Assembly (NCBI GenBank): GCA_937871775.1
Contig: CALMOP010000051.1
Span: 1-33,551 of the forward strand
Length of the DNA stretch: 33,551 nt
From: an uncultured Gemmatimonadota bacterium
GTDB lineage: Bacteria; Gemmatimonadota; Gemmatimonadetes; Gemmatimonadales; GWC2-71-9
Reading direction: 5' to 3'
Of the stretch, positions 18,491-27,588 are shown in pieces; position 1 is the stretch's first letter; every line of letters starts with the position of its first letter. The position numbers and the translations under genes were made by a program. Under the pieces are notes generated by a model. The model worked only from the letters and a program-made list of their open reading frames with translations. It was not told the origin of the DNA and did no database searches.

Positions 18491-18729
18491 TGGCGGAGAT
18501 CCGGGTCTTCCTCAACGAGCGGGGCCTCACCGTGCCTCCCGCCTCCACCGTCCGGGAGGTGCTGGCTGCCGCGCTGCCCGACCTGCTTCCCGCGATCACC
18601 GGCGGAACCGCCTTCGTGACCGATGGTCGCGGCCTGCCCATTGCCCTCGACGCGGTCCTGCCTCCCGGCGCGATCCTGCGGGCGGCCCGGTCTGGACGCC
18701 GCAGCGAAGCGGAACATGGCGGGACCTGA
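18490..18729 (+). CDS. Small ubiquitin-like (beta-grasp/ThiS-MoaD-like) protein, putative
   Basis: 79 aa, MAEIRVFLNERGLTVPPASTVREVLAAALPDL...AFVTDGRGLPIALDAVLPPGAILRAARSG...HGGT; start overlaps the upstream stop (TGATG), 3' end overlaps add. Confidence 0.6.
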   Translation: MAEIRVFLNERGLTVPPASTVREVLAAALPDLLPAITGGTAFVTDGRGLPIALDAVLPPGAILRAARSGRRSEAEHGGT

Positions 18730-19738
18730 ACGGTTTCGCCTGCTGCCCAAGGCGGAATTGCACGTCCATCTCGACGGCTCCCTCAGGCCGGCGACGCTGA
18801 TCGATCTGGCCGACGCCGCCGGGCTCCCCCTGCCGACCCGCGAGCCCGGCGCCCTGGCCCGCCACATGGCCGCCGCCGCTCGTGATCTCGAGGACTACCT
18901 CAGTCGGTTCGCTCTGACCGTGGCGGTGCTGCAGACCCCGCAGGCCCTTGAGCGGGTGGCGTACGAGATGGTCGAGGACGCGGCCGCCGATGGGGTCCGG
19001 TATCTGGAGGTGCGGTACTGTCCTGCGCTGAGCCGGGAGGCGGGGCTCACTCTCGACGAGGTGGTCGCCGCCGAACGCCGGGGTCTGGCCGCAGGCGAGC
19101 GGGCCTTCGGGGTGCGAACCGCCATCATCAACTGTACCCTGCGCCATTTCGCTCCCGACCTGTCGGAGGAGATCGCCGAAGCATCGGTGCGACAGGGGCC
19201 CCACGGCGTGGTGGGGTTCGATCTCGCCGGCGGCGAAGCGGACTACCCTGCAGCGCCCCACCGCGCTGCCTTCGCGATCGCCAGCCGGGGAGGGCTGGGA
19301 CTCACGGTGCACGCTGGTGAGGCGGCCGGCCCGGCCTCGTTGCGTGAAGCCATCTTCGAGTGTCAGGCGGACCGGATCGGTCACGGGACCCGCTTGCACG
19401 AGGATCCGGAACTCACCGAGCTGGTACGCGAGCGCGGGATTCCGATCGAGATCAACCTGACATCGAACGTCCAGACCGGAGTGGTTCGGGAGCCCGCCGT
19501 CCATCCGGTCCGGAGGTACCTCGACGCCGGTCTCCGGGTCACCCTGTGTACCGACAACTGGCTGATGAGTGGGGTGACGCTCTCGGGTGAATATGCCGTG
19601 GCCGCCGCGGCACTCGATCTGACTCCGGCTGAACTCCGGCAGCTCATCCTGGAGGGATTCCGCGCCGGGTTCCTTCCGCCCGCCGATCGCGACCGCCTGG
19701 TCGCCGAGGCGGCCGAGGCGCTGCGAGGGCTCGTCTGA
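18716..19738 (+). CDS. add: Adenosine deaminase
   Basis: LLPKAELHVHLDGSLRPATLIDLA, VVGFDLAGGEADYP, LTVHAGEAAGPASLREAI, DRIGHGTRLHEDPEL, IEINLTSNVQT, VTLCTDNWLMSG. Confidence 0.95.
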   Translation: MAGPERFRLLPKAELHVHLDGSLRPATLIDLADAAGLPLPTREPGALARHMAAAARDLEDYLSRFALTVAVLQTPQALERVAYEMVEDAAADGVRYLEVRYCPALSREAGLTLDEVVAAERRGLAAGERAFGVRTAIINCTLRHFAPDLSEEIAEASVRQGPHGVVGFDLAGGEADYPAAPHRAAFAIASRGGLGLTVHAGEAAGPASLREAIFECQADRIGHGTRLHEDPELTELVRERGIPIEINLTSNVQTGVVREPAVHPVRRYLDAGLRVTLCTDNWLMSGVTLSGEYAVAAAALDLTPAELRQLILEGFRAGFLPPADRDRLVAEAAEALRGLV

Positions 19739-19767
19739 TCCGCCGGGACATCGCCCAGGCCGCCGCG

Positions 19768-20550
19768 GTGGTCCGGACGTGGCTCGCCGCCGAGCGCCCG
19801 GATCTGGGGGTGGTGCTGGGATCCGGGATGGGCGGCTTCGCGACCCGGCTGAGTGGCGAGCGCCGACTCGACTTCGCCGCGATTCCCGGATTCGGGGAGG
19901 CCCGGATCCCGGGTCATGCTGGTGAACTGGTCATCGGACGACTCGGCGGCCGTCCGGTGCTGTGCCAAAGCGGACGATTCCACGCGTACGAGGGTCATCC
20001 GCCGGCCCAGCTCGCCTTGCCGATCCGGGTGATGGCCAGCGTGGGGGTTACGACGCTCTGCCTGACCAATGCCGCGGGGGGCATCGATCCGCGATTGGAG
20101 CCGGGTGGCCTGATGCTGCTGACTGATCACCTCAACCTCACCTTTCGGAATCTGCTGGCGGGGCCGGTTGCAGCGGGAGAGACCCGCTTCCCGGACCTGT
20201 CCGCCCCCTACCACGCCGGCCTCCGGGCCCTGGCGAGGGAAGTGGCCGCGGAGCGGCGCATTCCGCTGGCCGAGGGCGTGTACGCGGGCCTCACGGGACC
20301 GAGCTATGAAACCCCGGCGGAGATCCGGATGCTGGCGCGGGCCGGCGCCGCGGCAGTGGGGATGTCGACGGTCCTGGAGGTGATTGTGGCGCGGGCGTGC
20401 GGGCTCCGCTGCCTGGGAGTGTCGGTCATTGCCAACCGCGCGGCGGGCCTCGCAAGCGGTCGGCTGGATCACGCCGAGGTGCTCGCGATCACTCGGGCGG
20501 CCGAGTCCCGGTTGAGCGATCTGCTCGAGGGGGTCCTGGGTCGGGCCTAG
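19768..20550 (+). CDS. Purine nucleoside phosphorylase
   Basis: LGVVLGSGMGGF, IPGFGEARIPGHAGELVIG, QSGRFHAYEGHPPAQLALPIRVM, LTNAAGGIDPRLEPGGLMLLTDHLNLT, GPSYETPAEIRMLARAGAAAVGMSTVLEVI; the start may be slightly upstream (~19735). Confidence 0.94.
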   Translation: MVRTWLAAERPDLGVVLGSGMGGFATRLSGERRLDFAAIPGFGEARIPGHAGELVIGRLGGRPVLCQSGRFHAYEGHPPAQLALPIRVMASVGVTTLCLTNAAGGIDPRLEPGGLMLLTDHLNLTFRNLLAGPVAAGETRFPDLSAPYHAGLRALAREVAAERRIPLAEGVYAGLTGPSYETPAEIRMLARAGAAAVGMSTVLEVIVARACGLRCLGVSVIANRAAGLASGRLDHAEVLAITRAAESRLSDLLEGVLGRA

Positions 20551-21392
20551 GAGGACGAGGGGTCCGCTGCGCCCGGGCCCGTTGTACCTTGGGGGAGTCC
20601 CCCGTGGAGCCGTGCCGGAACCGTGTGGTTCAACGGGCCGTGCCCCTGTCCCAGCCCCGGGGCCGCCGCGATGGCCCGGTGGACGTAGTCGAGCCCGTCG
20701 GCGGTGGCCTGCTCCAGCGGGTAACCGGCGGCCAGCCCTGCGGTCAGCGCCGCCGAAAGGGTGCAGCCGGTGCCGTGGGTGGATCGGCCGGGCAGCCTGG
20801 GCCTCCGGAAATGGCGGATCTCCCCGGCGGTGACCAGGATGTCGGTGATCTCCTCACCCGCGAGGTGCCCGCCCTTGATCAGGGCCGCCCGCGCTCCCAG
20901 GGTGAGCAGGCGGCGTCCCGCCAGCTCCATCTGCGCCGGGGTCCTGACCTCGAGCCCGGTGAGCATGGCCGCTTCGGGAAGGTTGGGAGTCACCACCAGG
21001 GCCAGCGGCACGAGGAGATCCCGGATCACGGTCTCCGCCGCCGGGTCGAGCAGGCGATCACCGCTGGTGGCGGCCATCACCGGATCGAGGACGTACCGGG
21101 ACCAGCGGTATCCGGCGATGGCCCGGGCGATCTGGCGAACCAGTCCGGCATTGGCCAGCATCCCGGTCTTGAGGGCCGCCGGGGGAAGATCTTCGGCGAG
21201 GGCCGCGAGTTGCTCGGCCACCATCGATTCCGGAACCGGGTGGACAGCCCGTACCCCCCGGGTGTCTTGGGCGGTGAGCGCGACCACGACGGTGGTGCCG
21301 AACACCCCGAACTGATGAAAGGTTTTCAGGTCCGCCTGGATGCCGGCGCCGCCCCCGGAATCGGAACCGGCGATCGTCAGGGCGATCTTCAT
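20547..21392 (-). CDS. thiD: Hydroxymethylpyrimidine/phosphomethylpyrimidine kinase ThiD
   Basis: MKIALTIAGSDSGGGAGIQADLKTFHQFGVFGTTVVVALTAQDT, VLDPVMAATSGDRLL, TPNLPEAAMLTG, STHGTGCTLSAALTAGLAAG. Confidence 0.95.
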   Translation of the reverse strand: MKIALTIAGSDSGGGAGIQADLKTFHQFGVFGTTVVVALTAQDTRGVRAVHPVPESMVAEQLAALAEDLPPAALKTGMLANAGLVRQIARAIAGYRWSRYVLDPVMAATSGDRLLDPAAETVIRDLLVPLALVVTPNLPEAAMLTGLEVRTPAQMELAGRRLLTLGARAALIKGGHLAGEEITDILVTAGEIRHFRRPRLPGRSTHGTGCTLSAALTAGLAAGYPLEQATADGLDYVHRAIAAAPGLGQGHGPLNHTVPARLHGGLPQGTTGPGAADPSSS

Positions 21393-21411
21393 CCCCAACT
21401 CCTGGGTGGCC

Positions 21412-22176
21412 GTGTCGCTCATACGGACGATTCGCGATCTCCAGCGGCGGCGGGCCCGCGAGCGCCGGGGCCAGGCCCTGATCGAGGGGGTCCGGCTGGT
21501 GGAGGAGGCCCTCGCCGCCGGGTTGCCGATGGCGGGAGCGGTGGTGGCTCCGGGGCTGGAAAGTACATCGCGGGGTCAGGCCCTCCAACGGCGGCTCCGG
21601 GAGACGGCGGTTCCGCTGGAGCAAGTGAGCGATGCCGACCTGGCCCGGCTGGCCGACACCGACCAGCCACAGGGTGTGGTGGCAGTGGTCGACCCGCCCG
21701 TCTGGAGCCTGACACAGCTCCCGGTGGGCTCCGCCGGGGTGGTCCTGGTTCTGGACGGAGTACAGGACCCGGGGAATGTCGGGGCCCTGGCGCGGACCGC
21801 CCTGGGACTGGGCGCCGTCGGCCTGCTGGCGTTGCCGGGCACCGCCGACCTGCTGAACCCCAAGGTGCTGCGCGGCAGCATGGGGGCGCTGTTCCGGCTG
21901 CCGGCTCTGGCGGTCGAGCTGGAGGAACTGTACCGCTGGTCCGCCGACGCCGGCGTGGCCCTGTGGGTGACGGGGCCGGATGGGACGCCGGTGTCCGGCG
22001 TGGTGCGGCAGGGTCCGGTGGCGGTGGTCGTGGGCAACGAGGGGAGTGGGGTACGGCCGGAACTCGCGGCCCGGGCCACCCGATCGGTCTCGGTGCCACT
22101 GCGGGGGGGCGTGGAATCACTGAACGTGGCGGTCGCGGCGGGAATCATCCTCCACGAGGTATTGCGTGCGCATTGA
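21412..22176 (+). CDS. SpoU/TrmH-family RNA 2'-O-methyltransferase
   Basis: VVLVLDGVQDPGNVGALARTALGLGA, LNPKVLRGSMGALFRLP, VAVVVGNEGSGVRPE, VSVPLRGGVESLNVAVAAGIILHE; GTG start at 21406 or 21412. Confidence 0.92.
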   Translation: MSLIRTIRDLQRRRARERRGQALIEGVRLVEEALAAGLPMAGAVVAPGLESTSRGQALQRRLRETAVPLEQVSDADLARLADTDQPQGVVAVVDPPVWSLTQLPVGSAGVVLVLDGVQDPGNVGALARTALGLGAVGLLALPGTADLLNPKVLRGSMGALFRLPALAVELEELYRWSADAGVALWVTGPDGTPVSGVVRQGPVAVVVGNEGSGVRPELAARATRSVSVPLRGGVESLNVAVAAGIILHEVLRAH

Positions 22177-22939
22177 AACCCTGACAGCACTGGGCATGGG
22201 TGTACTGGGCGCCATGATCGGCAGTTTTCTCAATGTGTGCATCTACCGCTGGCCGCGGGACGAGTCGGTGGTCCGCCCCCGCTCCCGCTGCCCCGGCTGC
22301 GGCCAGAGTATCGCGTGGTACGACAACCTGCCGGTCTTTTCGTGGCTGCTGCTCCGGGGCCGCTGTCGTCGCTGCGGAACCGGGATCTCGCTGCAGTACC
22401 CGCTGGTGGAATTGGCGACCGGGCTGATCTGGGGCCTGCTGGCCTGGCGCCACGGCCTGACCCTGGCGGCGCTGATGGGCGCGGTGTTCTTCACACTGCT
22501 GCTCGGCATCACCATGACGGACGCGCGTGACTACATCATCCCGGATGAGTTCAGTATCGGCGGGCTGGTCCTCGGCATCTTGTTCAGCCTGCCAGGGGGT
22601 TTCCCCGTCATCGCCCATGCCCTGATCGGGGCTGCCGCCGGATTCTGCCTGCTGTGGGTCGTCGGTGCCCTCGGGACCCGCATCTTCAAGGAAGACGCCA
22701 TGGGTGGCGGGGACATCAAGATGATGGCCATGGTGGGCGCCTTCGTGGGCTGGCAGGGGGTGCTGCTCACGGTCTTCCTGGGTGCCCTGCTGGGGACTCT
22801 GATCTTCGTGCCCATCAGCGTTCTCAATCGCAAGCGACTGGTTCCCTTCGGGATCTTCCTCAGTATGGGGGCGGCGACCACTTGGGTAGCCGGTCCGACG
22901 CTGATCGCATGGTATCGCGACTTCGTATTGCGACCCTGA
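22166..22939 (+). CDS. pilD: Prepilin peptidase / N-methyltransferase (PilD-type A24 peptidase)
   Basis: GSFLNVCIYRWPRDESVVRPRSRCPGCGQSIAWYDNLPVFSWLLLRGRCRRC (CxxC pairs), DARDYIIPDEF, MGGGDIKMMAMVGAFVGW. Confidence 0.94.
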   Translation: MRIETLTALGMGVLGAMIGSFLNVCIYRWPRDESVVRPRSRCPGCGQSIAWYDNLPVFSWLLLRGRCRRCGTGISLQYPLVELATGLIWGLLAWRHGLTLAALMGAVFFTLLLGITMTDARDYIIPDEFSIGGLVLGILFSLPGGFPVIAHALIGAAAGFCLLWVVGALGTRIFKEDAMGGGDIKMMAMVGAFVGWQGVLLTVFLGALLGTLIFVPISVLNRKRLVPFGIFLSMGAATTWVAGPTLIAWYRDFVLRP

Positions 22940-24117
22940 TCATTCTCGCGGCCGCCGTCGCCGCGTGCCGGGGCCAGCCTCCGGCACGCGAGATCGATGA
23001 GGTCACCCGGATGATCGACAGCCTCACTCCCGCCGTGGAAAAGGCGGTGGGGCTGCCCTTCCGTACCCGCCCCCGGGCCACGCTGCGCAGCCGCGAGCAG
23101 GTTCGCGCCTACATTCTCCAGAAGCTCGACCAGGAGTTGCCCGCTTCCAAGGCCCGCGGGCTGCAGGCCACCTACCGGCTGCTCGGGCTGCTGCCTGACT
23201 CGCTGGACCTGCGGGCCCTGCTGCTCGACCTGTTCACCGAGCAGATCGCCGGCTATTACGAGCCGGACTCCTCGATGCTGTTCCTGGTCGCCAGCAGCGA
23301 TCCGGGCGCGCTCCGCGTGACGGCCGCGCACGAGTTGGTACACGCCCTGCAGCACCAGTATCTCCCGCTCGATTCGATCCTGCGGCAGCAGGGCGACAAC
23401 GACCGCCTCACCGCCGCCCAGGCGATTCTGGAAGGCCAGGCCACGATCGCCGGCATCCAGGTCATGGTGCCGGACCAGAACCTGTATGCCATGCCGATGT
23501 TCTGGGACACCTATCGGGAACAACTCAAGACCACCCAATCCACCATGCCCGTCTACGGCAAGGCTCCCAGCATCCTGCGGGAGAGCCTGATCTTTCCCTA
23601 CCTTGGCGGCGCCGATTTCCTGCGCTGGTGGTACGGCTCCGAACTCCACGACAGCCAGCCGTATGGGCCGCGCATGCCGGTCTCCACCGAGCAGATCCTC
23701 CACCCCTACCGCTACGGCCGGGGCGATCAGCCGGTCCGGCTCGAGTTCACGGCGGCCGAAGCTGGCGTGATCTACGAGGACGTGCTGGGGGAACTGGACC
23801 TCCGGATCCTGATTGCCGATCTGGGTGGGGTCGATCTGCAGTCCCCGATGGCCCTGGGATGGGGGGGCGACCGCTACCGGGTCTACGATACCCCTGCCGG
23901 TGCGGCCATGGTGTGGTACATCGTGTGGGACGACGCGGCCAGTCGGACCCGGTTTCACGCCAGCTCGGTTCCCCGCCTGGAGCAGCGCCGCCGGCTCGGC
24001 TATCGGATGGAGCTGACCCCATTCACTCTGCAGGGGCGCCCCGCGACCCGCGGGGTGATCGCCCCCGACCACTGGTCCGGGTGGAAGCAGCTCGCCACGG
24101 TGCGGATACCGCCCTGA
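22909..24117 (+). CDS. Lipoprotein with HExxH zinc-metallopeptidase motif
   Basis: Lipobox-like LIILAAAVAAC; AAHELVHALQHQYLPLD; downstream EGQATIAG (possible third ligand); start overlaps the pilD 3' end. Confidence 0.75.
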   Translation: MVSRLRIATLIILAAAVAACRGQPPAREIDEVTRMIDSLTPAVEKAVGLPFRTRPRATLRSREQVRAYILQKLDQELPASKARGLQATYRLLGLLPDSLDLRALLLDLFTEQIAGYYEPDSSMLFLVASSDPGALRVTAAHELVHALQHQYLPLDSILRQQGDNDRLTAAQAILEGQATIAGIQVMVPDQNLYAMPMFWDTYREQLKTTQSTMPVYGKAPSILRESLIFPYLGGADFLRWWYGSELHDSQPYGPRMPVSTEQILHPYRYGRGDQPVRLEFTAAEAGVIYEDVLGELDLRILIADLGGVDLQSPMALGWGGDRYRVYDTPAGAAMVWYIVWDDAASRTRFHASSVPRLEQRRRLGYRMELTPFTLQGRPATRGVIAPDHWSGWKQLATVRIPP

Positions 24118-24120
24118 CGC

Positions 24121-24381
24121 TCAGTGGACCAAGGGTCTGGAACTGCTGTCCGGCCGCTCGGCGAGGACCGACGCCATGGCCCGGGCCGAGCTGGAAGCGA
24201 CCTCCAGGACACTGGTGACGAAGTCGAGGCCCAGCCGGAGTTCTTCGTCCGACATGGACCGGGCCGTGCGCATGACAGCATAGGGCCCGTGGCTGACGGC
24301 TTCGGCGAGGGCATCCGCGACCCGGATGCCGATCGCGGCCCGGGGATCGGTGTCCGGCTCGAGGGTGAGGACCGGCTTCAT
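24121..24381 (-). CDS. Conserved-looking small hypothetical protein (86 aa)
   Basis: MKPVLTLEPDTDPRAAIGIRVADALAEAVSHGPYAVMRTARSMSDEELRLGLDFVTSVLEVASSSARAMASVLAERPDSSSRPLVH; stop 3 nt from the convergent gene's stop. Confidence 0.55.
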   Translation of the reverse strand: MKPVLTLEPDTDPRAAIGIRVADALAEAVSHGPYAVMRTARSMSDEELRLGLDFVTSVLEVASSSARAMASVLAERPDSSSRPLVH

Positions 24382-24617
24382 GGGCGGCTCCCGTGGTAGA
24401 AGGTCGCCCCCAGGATAGCCGCCGCGGCGAATAACCCCGACTCGTCCCGACGCAGACCGGGGCCACGCAACGCGGGGCCCGCAGTTGACCACCCGCCACT
24501 CGGCGTCGTCGCCCCGCTCCCCCCGGAGCTCCCCAGGCCACCCAAGCGCTCGGTCCTCCCCAGCGAGCTGGGCCGGGCCTTGCCGGAAGGGCGTAACCCC
24601 TCTATTTTCGGGGGCTT

Positions 24618-25961
24618 ATGTTCGAGGAGTTGGCCGCCAAACTGACCGCCGCGCTGGGCCGACTCACCGGCCGTGGCGTGCTGACCGAGGCGGCCGTCAA
24701 GGATGGGCTCCGGGAACTTCGCCGGGTATTGCTCGAGGCGGACGTGAGTTTCGAGCTGACCCGCCAGTTTCTGGAGCGGGTGGAAAAGAAGGCGGTCGGC
24801 GCCCAGTTGATCAAGGCGGTCCGTCCGGGTGACCAGCTGGTCAAGATCGTGTATGACGAGCTGGTGGTGCTGCTGGGGGAGAAGCAGGCCCCGGTGGCGT
24901 TCGCCTCGGTGCCGCCCACGGTGATTCTGCTGGTGGGCCTGCAGGGCTCCGGCAAGACCACGACGGCAGGCAAACTCGCACGGCGCCTCAAGCAGGAACA
25001 AAAGGCGCCGTTTCTGGTCGCAGCTGACGTGTACCGGCCAGCCGCGGTCGAACAGTTGGTCACGCTGGCACAGCAGGTGGTGGTAGGCTGCCACAGCGAG
25101 CCCGGCGTCACCGACGTTCCGGCGCTGGTGCGGCGGGGCATCCTCGAGGCGGGTCGGGCCCGGGCGCGGACTGTCATCGTTGACACCGCGGGCCGGCTGC
25201 AGATCGACGCCGAGATGATGGAGGAGCTCAAGGCGCTGAAGGCCGCCGTCCGGCCGCATGAGATCCTGCTGGTGGTCGACGGCATGACCGGTCAGGATGC
25301 GGTGCGGATCGCCAGCGGGTTCCATGAGGCGCTGGGAATCACCGGCGTCATCCTCACCAAGATGGATGGTGACGCCCGCGGCGGCGCGGCCCTGTCGATC
25401 TACGGTGTGACCGGGGCTCCGATCAAGTACCTCGGGCTGGGTGAGAAGCTGGACCAGCTGGAGCCCTTCCGTCCCGACCGGCTGGCCGGCAGGATTCTCC
25501 AGAAGGGTGACGTGCTGACGCTGGTGGAGCGGGCCCAGGCCACCGTGGATCACGCCGAGGCGGAACAGCTGGCCCGCAAGGCGGTCTCGAAGAAGGGACT
25601 GGATCTCCAGGACTTTCTGACCGCCATGAAGCAGATGCAGAAGCTGGGGCCGCTGAAGACTGTGCTGGGGATGCTGCCGGGGGTGAATGCCCAGGCGCTG
25701 CAACAGGCCAATCTGGACGAGCGGCGGGTCCGGCATGTGGAGGCCATCGTGCTCTCGATGACTCCCCGGGAGCGAGCCGACCCCCAGCTGCTCAACGGGT
25801 CCCGTCGGCTCCGGATCGCAAAGGGGTCGGGACGCACGGTGCAGGAAGTGAATCAGCTGCTGGTGCAGTTCAAGCAGATGCAGAAGATGATGAAGTCGGC
25901 CGGCAAGCCGGGAGTGCGGCTGCCCTTCGGCAAGGGGCCCGGTGGTGGCTTCGGGATGTAG
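24618..25961 (+). CDS. ffh: Signal recognition particle protein Ffh
   Basis: VGLQGSGKTTTAGKLARRLK, DVYRPAAVEQL, VDTAGRLQID, LTKMDGDARGGAALSI, GLGEKLDQLEPF, methionine-rich M domain. Confidence 0.97.
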   Translation: MFEELAAKLTAALGRLTGRGVLTEAAVKDGLRELRRVLLEADVSFELTRQFLERVEKKAVGAQLIKAVRPGDQLVKIVYDELVVLLGEKQAPVAFASVPPTVILLVGLQGSGKTTTAGKLARRLKQEQKAPFLVAADVYRPAAVEQLVTLAQQVVVGCHSEPGVTDVPALVRRGILEAGRARARTVIVDTAGRLQIDAEMMEELKALKAAVRPHEILLVVDGMTGQDAVRIASGFHEALGITGVILTKMDGDARGGAALSIYGVTGAPIKYLGLGEKLDQLEPFRPDRLAGRILQKGDVLTLVERAQATVDHAEAEQLARKAVSKKGLDLQDFLTAMKQMQKLGPLKTVLGMLPGVNAQALQQANLDERRVRHVEAIVLSMTPRERADPQLLNGSRRLRIAKGSGRTVQEVNQLLVQFKQMQKMMKSAGKPGVRLPFGKGPGGGFGM

Positions 25962-26024
25962 CAGCAGGACCGGGGCCGCGGGCCCGGGTCGAGACATCGC
26001 TCAACGGGGAAGGTCAGGACCAGC

Positions 26025-26288
26025 ATGGCAACCAGGATTCGGCTGCGCCGGGTAGGCCGGAAGGGTGTACCGCTCTACCGGATTGTGGTCGCGGACAAGG
26101 AAGCCCCACGGGACGGGCGCTTCGTCGCGACCATCGGAACCTATGATCCCCGCGCCAAGCAGCCGGCGGACAAGGTCCAGCTCGACCAGGAGCAGGCCAA
26201 GGTGTGGATCGCACGGGGCGCGACGCCCACCGATACGGTGCGCTCGCTTCTGGAGCGCGCCGGGGTCCTTGCGGCCCAGAAGGCGTGA
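26025..26288 (+). CDS. rpsP: 30S ribosomal protein S16
   Basis: MATRIRLRRVGRKGVPLYRIVVADKEAPRDGRFVATIGTYDPR. Confidence 0.97.
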   Translation: MATRIRLRRVGRKGVPLYRIVVADKEAPRDGRFVATIGTYDPRAKQPADKVQLDQEQAKVWIARGATPTDTVRSLLERAGVLAAQKA

Positions 26289-26818
26289 GCGAAACGGAGC
26301 GCCCCCGCCTGCTGGCGGTGGGGCGGCTCCGCAAGCCGCACGGGCTCAAGGGGGAGTGCGCGGTCTTTCCGCTCACCGATACGCCCGATCTGGTGTTCGT
26401 ACCGGGGCGGCCGCTGCAGCGTTTGGGTCTCGACGGCAGCCTGCTGGGAGAGGTGCTGGTCATTGAGCGGAGCCGTCCCTTTCACCGGGAATGGCTGCTC
26501 AAGTTCCAGGGCCTGGACCATCGGGACGCGCTGCAGGAGTGGCGGGGGCAGTTTCTGGGCGCTCCCGCGGACCAGTTGGAACCCCCGGCGGCGGATGAGG
26601 TCTATGTCCATGAGCTGGAGGGCTTCGCGGTCCGGGATAGCCAGGGGTCTGCGTTGGGCCTGGTGACAGCCCTGTACCACCTGCCGGCCGGACTGACCCT
26701 GGAGGTGCAGGGCCCCCGCCGAGAGTTCCTGCTGCCGTTCCGGAAGGAATTCGTGCGCCAGGTGGACCGCGCCGCGCGGGTGCTGGTGGTCGAGCTGCCG
26801 GAAGGGCTGGTGGAGTAA
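26285..26818 (+). CDS. rimM: Ribosome maturation factor RimM
   Basis: LLAVGRLRKPHGLKGECAVFPLTD...DEVYVHELEGFAV...LLPFRKEFVRQVD; GTGA overlap with rpsP; rps16-rimM-trmD-rplS synteny. Confidence 0.95.
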   Translation: MSETERPRLLAVGRLRKPHGLKGECAVFPLTDTPDLVFVPGRPLQRLGLDGSLLGEVLVIERSRPFHREWLLKFQGLDHRDALQEWRGQFLGAPADQLEPPAADEVYVHELEGFAVRDSQGSALGLVTALYHLPAGLTLEVQGPRREFLLPFRKEFVRQVDRAARVLVVELPEGLVE

Positions 26819-27517
26819 GTGCTCGGCATCAACGTGGTGACCCTGTTCCCGGAAGTGATCGCGCCCTACCTGGCGGCGAGCATTCCAGGCCGGGCGGCAG
26901 CGGCGGGACGAGTGGGGTACCGGCTGATTCAGCTCCGGGACTACACCCATGACCGGCACCATACCGTGGACGACGCGCCTTACGGCGGGGGTCCGGGCAT
27001 GGTGCTCAAGCCGGAGCCCTTCTTCGAAGCGGTCGCAAGTCTGGATCCGGCGAGTCGTGCCGGACCGATCGTGCTGCTGTCCGCGCGGGGCCGGCGGTTC
27101 ACTCACCGGGACGCGGTGCGGTTCTCGCTGGGCGAGCGGCTGACCCTGCTGGCGGGGCACTACAAGGACGTGGATCAGCGGGTGGCCGAGGGACTGGCCA
27201 CCGACGAGTTGTCGCTGGGTGACTTCGTGCTCTCGGGGGGGGAGCCCGCCGCGATCGCGATTGTGGATGCGGTGGTGCGGCTGCTGCCCGGGGTGCTGGG
27301 CGATCACGAATCGGCTGCCGGTGACTCGTTCTACGAGGGTCTCCTGAGTCCCCCGAGTTACACCCGGCCCCCTGACTACGCCGGCCGGCAGGTGCCGGAG
27401 GTATTGCTCTCCGGCAATCACGCGGAGATCGCCGCCTGGCGCCAGGCGGAATCGGAACGGCTCACCCGGACACTCCGTCCGGATCTGTGGCAGGAATACG
27501 AGACCCGCCAGCACTAG
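26819..27517 (+). CDS. trmD: tRNA (guanine-N1-)-methyltransferase TrmD
   Basis: [72 protein letters not shown]. Confidence 0.97.
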   Translation: MLGINVVTLFPEVIAPYLAASIPGRAAAAGRVGYRLIQLRDYTHDRHHTVDDAPYGGGPGMVLKPEPFFEAVASLDPASRAGPIVLLSARGRRFTHRDAVRFSLGERLTLLAGHYKDVDQRVAEGLATDELSLGDFVLSGGEPAAIAIVDAVVRLLPGVLGDHESAAGDSFYEGLLSPPSYTRPPDYAGRQVPEVLLSGNHAEIAAWRQAESERLTRTLRPDLWQEYETRQH

Positions 27518-27547
27518 GGCGTCGCCCCGTGCGGGTGGCACGACGGA

Positions 27548-27572
27548 CCGGGGGGACCACGCGAGCCCCCGG
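27548..27572 (+). other. RNA hairpin in the trmD-rplS spacer
   Basis: CCGGGGG (27548-27554) pairs with CCCCCGG (27566-27572), just upstream of the GGAGGAG Shine-Dalgarno of rplS. Confidence 0.45.
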
Positions 27573-27588
27573 GATTCTGGAGGAGATC

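Noticed and set aside
20397-22184. 595-aa plus-strand ORF rich in G/R/P
   Set aside because: Overlaps purine phosphorylase, thiD and SpoU genes in the wrong frame; composition typical of spurious GC-rich frames.
24382-24617. SRP RNA gene next to ffh
   Set aside because: No SRP domain IV signature (GGAAG...AGCAG) found on either strand of the spacer.
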